A stretch of 64,000 nt of DNA from an uncultured Paenibacillaceae bacterium (GCA_913056365.1 CAJXLT010000012.1:42779-106778); one strand, 5' to 3'. Shown: positions 1-8,678, counted from the stretch's first letter. Numbers and translations are program-made. Notes: generated by a model not told the origin, from the letters alone.

Positions 1-72
1 AATGCGGTGACCACAATTCATAGGAAGACCTCCTCCTGGGAAGGGAAAATTCTGCATGAAAGAAAAAAACGC

Positions 73-102
73 TTGACACGATACGACTTGTATCATACAG
101 TA
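73..102 (+). promoter_or_regulatory. Promoter-like site with inverted repeat in the spacer
   Basis: A perfect -35 hexamer TTGACA (73-78) is followed 18 bases later by a weak -10, TACAGT (97-102). The spacer holds an inverted repeat, GATAC-N5-GTATC (80-94), placed where a dimeric repressor would block RNA polymerase. A second short inverted repeat, TATGG-N6-CCATA, lies near 158-173. No gene starts immediately downstream, so the target is unclear; the small gene at 342 is the nearest candidate. The role is inferred from sequence only. Confidence 0.35.
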
Positions 103-341
103 ACAGTAGGTTATCGTTACGGTTCGTATCGATTAGAAGCGAAAGTTGTCAAGCATTATGGACTTTGCCATAGTACGGACCTTAACTATTGAACGCTGTT
201 CGTTACTAGGAGCGTACATTCCTCCCGCACATCTGTCATTATATACTACCGGAAGAGCACCGCGCAACTGGCAGTCGCGTCCACTCGTATTCCTTCTTAG
301 TCACGGACAGATTGGAGAAGAACAAAGGAGAGTGAATCAAG

Positions 342-512
342 ATGGAACACTTTTTTTGCTGCAGATGCAGGAGAATTCGGAACCTCCATCCGGGATCACA
401 CATATTCCGTACAGGCTTCTATCGGGTGCATACACAGCTTGGCAAATGCTTGGAATGTGTCGAAGCAGATCATATTCGTGCAGGGGAGAAGCTTGTCCAC
501 ATTACGGCGTAA
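342..512 (+). CDS. Small cysteine-rich protein, unknown function
   Basis: A 56-residue reading frame starts at ATG 342 behind AAAGGAG (325-331) at a normal distance. It has a cluster C-C-x-C near the N-terminus (residues 6-9) and a C-x-x-C pair near residue 36-39, with several histidines between, a layout like a small metal-binding ribbon. No signal peptide or membrane segment is visible. I do not recognise the family. It stands alone in a stretch that is otherwise poorly coding. The same frame reopens after several stops around 540-660 with a tryptophan-rich stretch, so this might be the front of a decayed longer gene. The good ribosome binding site is the main support. Confidence 0.4.
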   Translation: MEHFFCCRCRRIRNLHPGSHIFRTGFYRVHTQLGKCLECVEADHIRAGEKLVHITA

Positions 513-634
513 GCAGGGCAATATTTTTTTTGACCGAAGTGATACACTTCGTATCACTGGCGAATTCGTCCGAATGATGTCGAGACTATATGGGAGATGC
601 GGCAGATTTTCATGCAGGAAAAGGGAGGAAGACG

Positions 635-979
635 GTGGTGGACGTTAAGAGAGTGTTATCCTTGGCAGCACTTCGCGAAGTATCTATGCAATCGCGGTTG
701 GATAAGCCCTTAAGTTCAACTGCTGAGCGATCGGCTGATCGGAAACGTACACATGCAGAAGTAGTTGCGGAACTGTCACTTACGAGTCAAGGTCAACAGC
801 AGAGATCAGCACGTTCGGTAAGGATGCCTTTGCCCGAACCTGCTTGGAACTACACGATGTTTCAATACGGTACACTTGCATCGGCAGCGGGTCTAGCACA
901 GTTGCAGGCTGTCCGTGCCTACCGGAGGTGCGCTGACATAGCAGCCAAATCTGACAGTTCATTCGACCAGTTGGTGTAA
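635..979 (+). CDS. Hypothetical protein, weakly supported
   Basis: The frame starts at GTG 635 (or GTG 638) behind GGGAGG at 623-628 and encodes about 114 residues. The first 25 residues (V-D-V-K-R-V-L-S-L-A-A-L...) recall the N-terminus of PucR-type regulators, but the likeness does not continue. The rest is rich in Ala, Arg, Gln and Ser with no clear motif. The frame ends 24 bases before the phosphohexomutase start. It could be a small real gene, a remnant, or chance. The 1-1000 stretch otherwise shows no convincing gene. Confidence 0.25.
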   Translation: MVDVKRVLSLAALREVSMQSRLDKPLSSTAERSADRKRTHAEVVAELSLTSQGQQQRSARSVRMPLPEPAWNYTMFQYGTLASAAGLAQLQAVRAYRRCADIAAKSDSSFDQLV

Positions 980-1003
980 GCGACACTGGAAAGGATGGTT
1001 AGC

Positions 1004-2800
1004 ATGCAGGCAAGTTACCCAACAACTAGCGGAATGGCGCAGGAGCGGTATCATCGTTGGACGAGATTTAACCTAATCGAGCCTTGGAAGAGTGATCTTC
1101 AACGCATTGAAGATGCAAGCGAAATCGAAGATCGATTTTATCGGCATCTGGAATTCGGACCAGCTGGATTGCAAGGACAGATTGGGGCAGGCATTAATCG
1201 AATGAACACGTATACGATACGCAGAATGGCAATGGGCTTAGCGTTGTACTTGCGGCGCAGAGGGCTTGCTCATATGAAGCAGGGAGTCGTGATTGCCTAC
1301 GATAACCGTATGTTCTCCGCGCACTTTGCAGAAGAGACCGCGCTAGTGCTAGCAAGGGGTGGGATACCGGTATATCTGTTCGATCGAATGCGTCCCACGC
1401 CCATGATGTCATTCGCGGTTAGAGAGCTGAAGGCTGCGGCAGGTGTATCGATCACAGCGAGCCACAAGGAAGCGAAGTATAATGGTGTGAAGATGTTCGG
1501 TGAGAATGGCGCGCACATATCGCAAAAAACCGCCATCGCCCTGACGCGGAGCATGGAGAGAGTGAATGATGAGCTGCTCGTTGAAGCGATGCGTTTGCAA
1601 CAGGCAATGCGTAAAGGATACTTGACCTACATCGGGGAAGAGCTGGAAGAAGGTTATTACCGTCAGCTCGAAACCGTGATCCAAGACGCTACGCTCCTTC
1701 CTAGCGCGGGTGACAAGCTGTCTATCGTATATACACCGCTGCATGGAAGCGGAGGCATTCCCGTGCGTGAAGCCCTGCGGCGTGCAGGGTTCAAGCATGT
1801 TCATCGAGTTGAAGCCCAAGAGAAGCCGGATCCCTATTTCACGACCATAGCGGAGCCGAATCCTGAAGAGACCGAAGTGATGTCCATGGCGCTTGCAGCA
1901 GCCAAACAGTCGCGTGCGGATGTTGTCCTCGGAACAGATGCAGATGTATCTAGTACAGGCGTGACAATTCGAACACGACAAGGGAGTTACGTTCAGCTTA
2001 CAGGCAACGAGCTTGGCGCATTGCTGCTCCATTACATGCTTCTACAGAAGCAGAAGAAGCGGCAATTGCCTGCAGACAGCATCCTGCTTAAATCGATTGT
2101 AACCTCTGAACTGGGCAGTCGAATTGCGGAACAATACGGTGTGAATACGATCCGCACGCTTTTAGGCTTCAAGTATATTGCTGAGAAAGTATTCGAGTAT
2201 GAGCAGAGCGGTACGGCGACCTTCTTATTCGGTTATGAGGAGAGTCACGGGTATTTGGCAGGTGCGTTCGTAAGGGATCGAGACGGAATACAAGCATGTC
2301 AGCTTATATGTGAGATGTCAGCCTATTATAAATCTAAGGATCGTACGTTGGATGAGGTGCTGGAGGAGCTGCAGGTCAGGCATGGCTATCATCAAGAAAG
2401 CCGCCTCGCTTACAATTGGAACGGTCGTGAAGGAAACAGCCGCATGAAGCGTATTATGCGTCAGCTGCGCAAGCAGCCTCTGCCAAGATTAGAAGGCTAT
2501 CCAGTAGCATGTGTGCATGACTACTTATCCAGTGTGACTCACTATGAAGACGGTGCGAGCGATTCGCTGGACATGCCGCGTGCAGATGTAATCAAGGCGG
2601 AGCTGCGCGATGGATCATGGTTCGCTATCTGTCCTTCCGCCACGGAACCGAAGCTCACTGCCTACATTGGCGTAACAGCGAGCACTCGCGTCGATTGCGA
2701 GAGTAAGCATGAATCGGTCAGGCTTGCGGTACAAAGTTGGTTGAAGCAGACGTTCGAGGAAGCGGAGCATCAACGCAAGCGTCGCAAGAACAAAAGATAA
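1004..2800 (+). CDS. Phosphohexomutase (PgcA/ManB-type) homologue with altered active-site loops
   Basis: This is a 598-residue member of the alpha-D-phosphohexomutase superfamily, near the usual length of Bacillus PgcA. Start 1004 is chosen because GGAAAGG sits nine bases upstream; an in-frame ATG at 995 lies inside that site. The fold is traceable: N-terminal GAGINRMNTYT (61-71), serine loop TASH (151-154), TPLHGSGG (244-251), sugar loop FGYEESHGYLAG (409-420) and phosphate loop PSATEPK (544-550). Several residues that are nearly invariant in active enzymes differ. GTGGxRG is GPAGLQG (52-58). TASHNP is TASHKE. The metal loop DPDADR is DADVSS (312-317), losing the third Asp and the Arg. PSGTEP is PSATEP. 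The catalytic Ser153 is kept. It may be catalytically weak, use another metal geometry, or be a regulatory pseudoenzyme. The glycolipid-type genes just downstream suggest, but do not prove, a sugar-phosphate link. Confidence 0.85.
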   Translation: MQASYPTTSGMAQERYHRWTRFNLIEPWKSDLQRIEDASEIEDRFYRHLEFGPAGLQGQIGAGINRMNTYTIRRMAMGLALYLRRRGLAHMKQGVVIAYDNRMFSAHFAEETALVLARGGIPVYLFDRMRPTPMMSFAVRELKAAAGVSITASHKEAKYNGVKMFGENGAHISQKTAIALTRSMERVNDELLVEAMRLQQAMRKGYLTYIGEELEEGYYRQLETVIQDATLLPSAGDKLSIVYTPLHGSGGIPVREALRRAGFKHVHRVEAQEKPDPYFTTIAEPNPEETEVMSMALAAAKQSRADVVLGTDADVSSTGVTIRTRQGSYVQLTGNELGALLLHYMLLQKQKKRQLPADSILLKSIVTSELGSRIAEQYGVNTIRTLLGFKYIAEKVFEYEQSGTATFLFGYEESHGYLAGAFVRDRDGIQACQLICEMSAYYKSKDRTLDEVLEELQVRHGYHQESRLAYNWNGREGNSRMKRIMRQLRKQPLPRLEGYPVACVHDYLSSVTHYEDGASDSLDMPRADVIKAELRDGSWFAICPSATEPKLTAYIGVTASTRVDCESKHESVRLAVQSWLKQTFEEAEHQRKRRKNKR

Positions 2801-2820
2801 TGCCTGAGAGCCATCAAAAG

Positions 2821-2864
2821 CACAAGGAAGCTGTCCCGTTATATGAAGGGACAGCTTCCTTGTG
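2821..2864 (+). terminator. Hairpin terminator after phosphohexomutase gene
   Basis: A perfect 17-bp stem (2821-2837 with 2848-2864) encloses a 10-base loop about 20 bases after the stop codon. The T tract is poor, so it may act as an RNA-stabilising hairpin or a weak terminator. Confidence 0.65.
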
Positions 2865-3018
2865 TTCTGATGGGCGTTATACTTTGCATTGATTTATGTC
2901 CGAATGAAGAAAATATAAAGCAGTATACGAATCAGGGTAATAAACGCAAGGAATTCCTAAGTTTGGGCTATTTTTTTTCGATGAAAGATGTATAATGACA
3001 GGGAAAGGAAGGTCTTGC

Positions 3019-3933
3019 ATGACGAAGAAAGTAGCTGTTTTATCGGTTAAAAGTGTGCTAATCTTGGCTGCGCTCTACTTTATGCTTGTGCATGTAAAAC
3101 TGCCATTAGCGGAAGTGTTCTACTTCCTGACTCATACGAATGTGAATTTTTATGCCTCAGTTGCGCTATTCACCCTGTTTCTTGTGCTTCAGGCATGGAT
3201 ATGGGTACAGATTCTGAATGATTCCGGCAATGCTATGCCATGGTTCAAAGGAATCTTGATCTATATTAATTCTCAATTTGCGAAGTATATACCGGGCGGA
3301 TTCTGGAACTATCTTGGCCGCATATATTATACAAGCCGGGAAGGCATTTCGCTGCAAACCCAGCTAGTGACACTACTGTATGAGAACATCTTGTTGGTGA
3401 TGGCTGCATCTGTCTATGCTATCATTTTGGCGAAGCTTACGGGTATGATCGGCTTTGGCTGGCTAATCGTATTTTTTGCTATGCTTATCTTGTTTTTTTT
3501 CTATTATCGCCCGGTAACTGGTATACTGGAACAAGGTGTTCACAGATTCATTAAGAAGTTCCGTGATGTGCCCATGACGTTGACGAGGAAGAGCTTCTTC
3601 ACGTACTTGTTCTATTTTCTCATTAGTCATATGGTTATGGGGTGGGCGTTCTGGCTATTGCTCGTTAGCATGGGTGTCTCGAATATCGGCTTCTTCTATG
3701 CAGCCGGCACGTTCGCGGCAGCGTGGCTGATTGGCTTGCTTAGTCCGCTTCCAGGAGGGCTTGGCGTACGGGAAGGCATCATTGTATTTCTAATCGGAAT
3801 AGTCGTGAAGGACGCGGCGCTGGCGACGCAGATCTCGATTATTGCACGTATATGGAATGTCATCAGTGAAGTGCTGTTTTTCTTAATTGTGAACGGCGCG
3901 TATCAGTTGAGAAGAAGGTGGGGGCATCATTGA
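3019..3933 (+). CDS. Flippase-like integral membrane protein (LPG synthase TM / UPF0104 family)
   Basis: A 304-residue polytopic membrane protein with roughly seven to eight hydrophobic segments. The start at 3019 follows AAGGAAGG; an upstream ATG (2995) lacks a site. Near the C-terminus it has LLSPLPGGLGVREG, the signature of the lysylphosphatidylglycerol-synthase transmembrane / flippase-like family. The soluble aminoacyl-transfer domain of MprF is absent, as in the short members found beside glycosyltransferases. Its stop overlaps the start of the next gene (TTGA), so the two are translationally coupled. Likely role (inference): moving or presenting a lipid-linked sugar made by the GT4 partner. 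A TATAAT at 2991-2996 may be the promoter -10. Confidence 0.8.
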   Translation: MTKKVAVLSVKSVLILAALYFMLVHVKLPLAEVFYFLTHTNVNFYASVALFTLFLVLQAWIWVQILNDSGNAMPWFKGILIYINSQFAKYIPGGFWNYLGRIYYTSREGISLQTQLVTLLYENILLVMAASVYAIILAKLTGMIGFGWLIVFFAMLILFFFYYRPVTGILEQGVHRFIKKFRDVPMTLTRKSFFTYLFYFLISHMVMGWAFWLLLVSMGVSNIGFFYAAGTFAAAWLIGLLSPLPGGLGVREGIIVFLIGIVVKDAALATQISIIARIWNVISEVLFFLIVNGAYQLRRRWGHH

Positions 3934-5135
3934 AGAAGAAGAAGGTGCTGCTGGTTACCGGTGTATTTCCGCCGGGCATCGGCGGTATGCAGAGCTATTA
4001 TTATCATTTGTGCCGCAGCTCGAAGCTGGACATGACGGTACTTGCACCGCAGTATGAAGGCGACGCAGCATTCGATGCTGTACCGCAGAGCTATAAGATC
4101 ATTAGAGGACCGTTCTTCAGAGACGAGAAGATAAATCCGGGAAGCTGGCTTAGTCTGCTGCGGTATACGTGGCGCACTATTCGGCAGGAGAAGATAGAAG
4201 TAACCGTATATGGCTATATTCTGATCGGCTTCATTGGCTGGTTGTTCAATCTGTTGTTCGGCAAGGAATATGTGATTTCTACACATGGCAAGGATATGAT
4301 GGAATTCCGCAATATTATTGGACTTCGCTTCTTGACGAAGATCATATTGAAGAGAGCGACCGGTATTTTGACCAATAGCGAATTTACCCGTAAGGAAGTG
4401 GAGAAGTACGGAGTAGATCCGCATCGTATCCAATTGATCTATCCGGGTGTGGAGGATGTCTATGTGCCCGAGGACAAGGATCCGGCACTTGTCGAGAAGC
4501 ATGGACTTGCAGGCAAGTATGTCATGATGACAGTTGGCCGGCTCGTCCGGCGCAAGGGACATGATATGGTAATTCGCGCTTTGCCAGAAGCGGTGAAGCA
4601 GATTCCGAATCTTGTTTATCTAATCGTAGGCGACGGACCTAAGCGGGATAGATTAGAGCAGCTGGCGAAGGAGTGTGGCGTCTGGGATCGTGTTGTCTTC
4701 GCGGGGTATGTCGAAGGCAATGACGAAGCGAAGAAATATTACAACCTGTGTGACCAGTTTATTATGACGAGCAGGCTGTTGGAGAACAAGGGCGATGTGG
4801 AAGGCTTCGGCATTGTGTATCTCGAAGCGGCAAGCTGCCGCAAGGCTGTGATCGCCGGTAATTCGGGCGGTGTCGGCGAAGCCGTGCTGCACGAGGAAAC
4901 AGGACTGTTGGTTGATCCTGAGTCAGCTTCAGAGATCGCGTCAGCTATTGTGCGGCTGTATCATAATCCGCAGCTTCGCGAGAATTTGGCGAATCGGGCC
5001 TACGAGCGTGCGAAGAAGAGCTTCCGCTACAAGCGGCTTGGTGAGCAATTCGACACGTACTTAGCGAATGTCAGCCGGATGTCGGTCATGCCAGCGGAAG
5101 ATATTGCTGCACTCAAAGCACGCCTGCGCTTATAA
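3930..5135 (+). CDS. GT4-family glycosyltransferase
   Basis: A GT-B-fold glycosyltransferase of about 401 residues. The N-terminal domain has the glycine-rich VFPPGIGGMQSYYYHL loop. The C-terminal domain has MMTVGRLVRRKGHD and the E-x7-E type motif within EGFGIVYLEAASCRKAVIAG, which binds the nucleotide-sugar donor. No signal or membrane segment is seen, so it is cytosolic or peripheral. The likely start is TTG 3930 (AGGTGGG just upstream), overlapping the preceding stop; GTG 3918 in the same frame is an alternative. Coupling to a flippase-like protein points to glycolipid or cell-surface glycan synthesis. Donor and acceptor cannot be read from sequence. Confidence 0.88.
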   Translation: MKKKKVLLVTGVFPPGIGGMQSYYYHLCRSSKLDMTVLAPQYEGDAAFDAVPQSYKIIRGPFFRDEKINPGSWLSLLRYTWRTIRQEKIEVTVYGYILIGFIGWLFNLLFGKEYVISTHGKDMMEFRNIIGLRFLTKIILKRATGILTNSEFTRKEVEKYGVDPHRIQLIYPGVEDVYVPEDKDPALVEKHGLAGKYVMMTVGRLVRRKGHDMVIRALPEAVKQIPNLVYLIVGDGPKRDRLEQLAKECGVWDRVVFAGYVEGNDEAKKYYNLCDQFIMTSRLLENKGDVEGFGIVYLEAASCRKAVIAGNSGGVGEAVLHEETGLLVDPESASEIASAIVRLYHNPQLRENLANRAYERAKKSFRYKRLGEQFDTYLANVSRMSVMPAEDIAALKARLRL

Positions 5136-5154
5136 TCTAATCATGTCTGAGACA

Positions 5155-5179
5155 AGCCGGCGGAGAGCCGGCTTTTTTT
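5155..5179 (+). terminator. Rho-independent terminator
   Basis: AGCCGGC (5155-5161) pairs with GCCGGCT (5167-5173) around a five-base loop and is followed by a run of T (5173-5179), 20 bases after the glycosyltransferase stop. This is a textbook intrinsic terminator. Confidence 0.9.
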
Positions 5180-5197
5180 GTGGCTCGGCGTGCCTAG

Positions 5198-5346
5198 GTG
5201 CGCATCTTCAAGCGGTTGAAAGTCCGGTCGTGGTTGACCGCCGTCATGCGAAGCCACACCACGCGCTGGGAGCTGTGCGTGGTGCGAAAAGCCTTATGCT
5301 GCTAGCGAAGGTGTGCAGGAGTGCTTACCGGGGTAGGTGTATGCAC
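5198..5346 (+). other. Possible 5' fragment of a group II intron (structured RNA remnant)
   Basis: The stretch opens with GTGCGC and contains GGTTGAAAGTCC, both typical of the 5' exon junction and domain I of bacterial group II introns, followed by GC-rich pairable arms (CCACACCACGCGC with GCGTGGTG). No reverse-transcriptase gene and no domain V hairpin follow. If correct, it is a truncated intron relic. The call rests on remembered consensus elements, not an alignment. Confidence 0.25.
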
Positions 5347-5355
5347 CTTGGGAGC

Positions 5356-5548
5356 TTCTAACGGAAATAGGAGGACACTATTGCGCCGAATTAGGGGTGT
5401 GACGAGCTCTAACGGAAATAGAAGCAGCTTATTCAGTAAGATTTAGGCTGAACGGATAGGATATGGCTGTCTAAGAGTTTCTCATTTCCGATAAAAATAG
5501 AAATCGAAAGAAAAACAGGCGATTAGATGCCTCTCAGTTCCGTTAGAA
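5356..5548. repeat. About 190-bp intergenic repeat with inverted ends, copy 1
   Basis: The element is bounded by TTCTAACGGAA (5356-5366) and its inverse TTCCGTTAGAA (5538-5548). Inside are a second TAACGGAAATAG (5410-5421) and ATTTCCG (5484-5490). The same order and spacing of motifs recur at 54716-54906, including a shared TGGCTGT-x-TAAG segment. It has no coding capacity and sits in the gap between the glycosyltransferase and ung. It resembles a non-autonomous mobile or palindromic intergenic element. Confidence 0.7.
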
Positions 5549-5689
5549 TACTAGATCGATCAATGATGGGCTGTCAGATTCGTGAGAATGGCAAATGTGT
5601 GGATGGAAGTGATGAAGTATGGCGGGGGATAGTGAAATGGCGACGGAATAGTAAAATTATAAAAAATAGTGGCGAGGGAGGCGGAACAT

Positions 5690-6412
5690 ATGGAAACTGG
5701 AAACTTGGCAGAACACAATGGAGAAGCCAGGCGGGACAAGCGTGCTATTCTTCACAATGATTGGGCACAGCTGCTAGAAGCGGAATGCAAGAAAGACTAT
5801 TACTTGCGCTTGCAGCAATTTCTGAGAGATGAGTACCAGAAGTATACCGTATATCCAGAATCGGCGTACGTACTCAATGCGCTTCACCATACCCCTTATG
5901 CGAACGTCAAGGTCGTGATTCTTGGTCAAGATCCATACCATGGTCCGGGCCAGGCGCATGGCTTGAGTTTTTCAGTGCGGCCAGGTGTGGAAGTGCCGCC
6001 TTCTCTGCGGAATATCTACAAGGAATTGCAGCAAGATGTTGGCTGTCCTATACCAACTCATGGCTGCTTGGCCGGTTGGGCAGAGCAGGGGGTGTTGCTG
6101 CTGAACACGGTGCTGACTGTTCGCCAAGGAGAGGCTCACTCCCATAAGAATCAAGGCTGGGAGACATTCACAGATGCTGTCATGGACCAACTGAATGCAC
6201 ATCCGGACCCGATCGTGTTCTTACTATGGGGACGACCGGCTCAGAATAAGGCGAAGCGTATTACGAACGCCAGACATCTGTTGCTGAGCGCACCGCATCC
6301 TAGTCCATTGTCTGCGCATCGGGGGTTTATAGGCTGCGCGCATTTCTCCAAGACGAACGTCTTCTTGGAAGAGCAAGGACGCGGACAAGTGAATTGGCGT
6401 TTGCCTGAATAA
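5690..6412 (+). CDS. ung: Uracil-DNA glycosylase
   Basis: Removes uracil from DNA as the first step of base excision repair. The 240-residue protein has the family 1 signatures: the water-activating loop [18 protein letters not shown] with its catalytic Asp, LLLNTVLTV, and the minor-groove loop [11 protein letters not shown] with its catalytic His. Length is standard. ATG 5690 is chosen because GGGAGG lies eight bases upstream. It is monocistronic in appearance, preceded by the repeat-rich gap and followed by the chemoreceptor gene at a distance of about 145 bases. Confidence 0.96.
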   Translation: METGNLAEHNGEARRDKRAILHNDWAQLLEAECKKDYYLRLQQFLRDEYQKYTVYPESAYVLNALHHTPYANVKVVILGQDPYHGPGQAHGLSFSVRPGVEVPPSLRNIYKELQQDVGCPIPTHGCLAGWAEQGVLLLNTVLTVRQGEAHSHKNQGWETFTDAVMDQLNAHPDPIVFLLWGRPAQNKAKRITNARHLLLSAPHPSPLSAHRGFIGCAHFSKTNVFLEEQGRGQVNWRLPE

Positions 6413-6558
6413 CTATGTGGTTGACCAATGCGGCATCTAATTGTCTACTAATATGTCGTAAGGTGAATAAAATGAGCTTAAATCACGTCTTTACCGTTCC
6501 ATTATCTTGCACCCTCCTGTATAATGTTATGTATTCTAACATCATTGGGGGAGATTAT

Positions 6559-7944
6559 ATGCCGTTGTGGGGATTCGGGAGGAAAGATGCAGGCAGCGAT
6601 TCACAAATTCGTGATAAAGAAGCGCAGATGCGCCGATTTGTTCGGGAATCACAGGTTGTCGCTGATCGCATGCTGGGTGCGGTGGAAGAGGTAGGGGCTT
6701 CTGTTTCGACATTGACCGATGTGGCGGATCACTCTGTGGAGCACGAGAACCGATTGCGGAGCAACGGCACACAAACCTTGGTGCGCGTGGAGAGCACGTT
6801 CTCTTCCTTGCAGGAAGCTGCCTCAGCAGCCAATGAAACTACTGCAACGGCTCGGAGGCTGGGCGAACAATCAGAGGAAACGAACGAGCTTGTATTGGAG
6901 GTCGCTCGTTCCTTGCAGCATACCGATGAAGTGATGGCGAAGATGAATGGTGTGCAGCGGAAGATGGAGACGAGCATTATGGAGCTGACAGAAGAGGCTG
7001 GTCGAATTGATGAAATTAATCGATTTATTCATGAAGTTGTGTCGCAGACATCGCTGCTGGCATTGAATGCATCTATAGAAGCGGCGAGGGCAGGTGAGCA
7101 CGGGCATGGGTTCTCGGTTGTCGCGCAGGAAATTCGCAAGCTGGCGGATCAGGGGAGCGGTGCCGTGAAGCGCTCTTCTGATCTGGTGTCCTCCATTGAG
7201 AATGGTGTCGCAGAGGTGGTCGCAGCTGTCAGGGAAGAGCGTGCATCCGTGGAGGAAGGCATTGAGGAAATGCGGACGGTTAAGGACAAGATGGACCGCG
7301 TGTTCCTCGGCGTGCAGGCTGTGCACAAGCTGGTCGATCATACCCGGCAGTCTAATGAGCAGCAATCGGAAGTAGTGTCTCGCGTTGCGGATATGCTTCA
7401 AGAGGTTGTCCTGCTTGCCAACCAAACACTGCAAGATGTAGACAGAGCCGTATCCAACATGGAGGTGCAACGGCAGCAAATTCACAAATTGACGATGATT
7501 CGTGATGAGTTGGAACGCTCTTCTGGGGAGCTTGCTGCGTCTGTTCGGGAGCTGGATTGGCAAGAGCAGGAAGCCAGCCTGAGAGTTACAGAAGAACAGA
7601 TGCGGGCATGGATGGCAAGTCTTGTGCAGGATGATGAGCTGATTCCTGTGGATGATCAAGTGCATGCCAAGAAGCTGGAAATTTTTTATGAGGCGAATGA
7701 GGCGATCGAAGCTGTGTGGTCGAATCGTACAGACGGCACATTCATCTGCTCTTTTCCCCCAGCTGGTCTGTTGAATGCTAGACAACGGGATTGGTGGCAA
7801 AGCGCAATGAACGGAGAGAGTTACGTATCGTCGATCTATGTATCAGCCATCACCAAAAAACCGTGCATCACATTATCGCGATCACTTACAGACGATAACG
7901 GACAGACGGTAGCTGTCGTTGGTATGGATATACGCATGGATTAA
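6559..7944 (+). CDS. Soluble methyl-accepting chemotaxis protein with C-terminal Cache-like domain
   Basis: A 461-residue chemoreceptor with no transmembrane segment or signal peptide. Residues ~30-365 are long coiled-coil helices. The conserved hairpin tip that binds CheA/CheW ([19 protein letters not shown], 162-180, continuing to KLADQG) is intact. The C-terminal ~87 residues (375-461) look like a Cache/PAS-type sensor: [20 protein letters not shown] followed by [14 protein letters not shown] and VAVVGMDI. The normal order (sensor first, membrane, then signalling) is therefore inverted and cytoplasmic. ATG 6559 is preceded by GGGGGAG. Its stop overlaps the stop of the small minus-strand gene that follows. 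No che genes are nearby. The ligand is unknown but must be intracellular. Confidence 0.88.
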   Translation: MPLWGFGRKDAGSDSQIRDKEAQMRRFVRESQVVADRMLGAVEEVGASVSTLTDVADHSVEHENRLRSNGTQTLVRVESTFSSLQEAASAANETTATARRLGEQSEETNELVLEVARSLQHTDEVMAKMNGVQRKMETSIMELTEEAGRIDEINRFIHEVVSQTSLLALNASIEAARAGEHGHGFSVVAQEIRKLADQGSGAVKRSSDLVSSIENGVAEVVAAVREERASVEEGIEEMRTVKDKMDRVFLGVQAVHKLVDHTRQSNEQQSEVVSRVADMLQEVVLLANQTLQDVDRAVSNMEVQRQQIHKLTMIRDELERSSGELAASVRELDWQEQEASLRVTEEQMRAWMASLVQDDELIPVDDQVHAKKLEIFYEANEAIEAVWSNRTDGTFICSFPPAGLLNARQRDWWQSAMNGESYVSSIYVSAITKKPCITLSRSLTDDNGQTVAVVGMDIRMD

Positions 7945-8090
7945 AATTTGACGAGTTGTCGGTCATCCTGCATCTGCATGCGGAACAACGCTTCCAACCC
8001 GACTTTCATTCGCTCCTGTTCTTGCGTATTCAAGTGGGGGAACAACTCCTGCAATTCCTCCAACACAATATCTTGCCATCGTTTGCGCAT
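7941..8090 (-). CDS. Small conserved-looking protein, 49 residues, unknown function
   Basis: The minus-strand frame starts at ATG (8090-8088) behind GAGGAGG, spaced nine bases, and ends at TAA 7943-7941, interleaved with the stop of the convergent chemoreceptor gene. The product is highly charged and helical ([20 protein letters not shown] at its start), rich in Gln, Glu, Arg and Met, with no Cys, signal or membrane segment. Strong ribosome binding site and clean coding character support it; the family is not recognised. Confidence 0.6.
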   Translation of the reverse strand: MRKRWQDIVLEELQELFPHLNTQEQERMKVGLEALFRMQMQDDRQLVKF

Positions 8091-8206
8091 GGGGTCGAGC
8101 CTCCTCGTACTTAAGCATAAACCATAGTTATTCTATAATTCTAGAACAGCCGAACGATGATGGCTATGCGCCGTAACGATTATTTTGGGGCGCGCACAAT
8201 GTGAGT

Positions 8207-8243
8207 ATAAAGGCCTAGCCACGAATAGCGGCTAGGCCTTTAT
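8207..8243 (-). terminator. Terminator downstream of the CBS-domain gene
   Basis: A perfect 14-bp stem (8207-8220 with 8230-8243) with a nine-base loop ends in AT pairs on both sides, so it could work in either direction. It lies 16 bases beyond the stop of the minus-strand CBS gene. Confidence 0.75.
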
Positions 8244-8258
8244 GAATGGGACATCAAG

Positions 8259-8678
8259 TTATGACACAGCGTCCGGCTTCATTAGCAACTGCGAGCAATA
8301 TTCCATAATTTCACGTCTACGTATAATGCCGATGAACTTCTCCTGATCATCCACGACCGGAACGAAGTTTTGGGCGATTGCAAGGGTAACTAAGTCCTCG
8401 ATGTGCGCATCAATCGGTACCGTTTTGTTCTTCACTTTGCAAGGTATATCCTGCAGCCTCATCTTGTTGATCGATGCGAGACTAAGGTCAGGCGTATTCT
8501 TCAGCGCCCACAGCAGGTCGCCTTCTGTAATGGTTCCGACATACCTTCCTTCATCATCCAACAACGGGACAGCGCTATAGCGATGGTACTCCATTCTCTC
8601 CAGAGCTTGCCGCACTGTGGACCCGGGTGACAGACAAATAACATCCTTCTTGGGCAACAGAAAAAAAGCGATATTCAT
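8259..8678 (-). CDS. Tandem CBS-domain protein
   Basis: A 139-residue stand-alone protein made of two CBS motifs: the first covers VICLSPGSTVRQALERM through VGTITEGDLLWAL, the second VPIDAHIEDLVTLA through FIGIIRRREIMEY. Such pairs form a Bateman module that binds adenosine nucleotides. It has no fused catalytic domain, like the short YhcV-type proteins of Bacillus. The start at 8678 follows AAGGAGG. It is transcribed alone and divergently from the secreted-protein gene at 8880. Ligand and partner are unknown. Confidence 0.88.
   Translation of the reverse strand: MNIAFFLLPKKDVICLSPGSTVRQALERMEYHRYSAVPLLDDEGRYVGTITEGDLLWALKNTPDLSLASINKMRLQDIPCKVKNKTVPIDAHIEDLVTLAIAQNFVPVVDDQEKFIGIIRRREIMEYCSQLLMKPDAVS

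Noticed and set aside
573..713. Tryptophan-rich frame in the first kilobase
   Set aside because: The stretch (38-47 codons) lacks a start codon with a ribosome binding site and is preceded by several stops; kept only as a comment on possible gene decay.
6871..7800. 309-codon minus-strand open frame
   Set aside because: Antisense to the chemoreceptor, which has the conserved signalling tip. The antisense product has no domain and no ribosome binding site.
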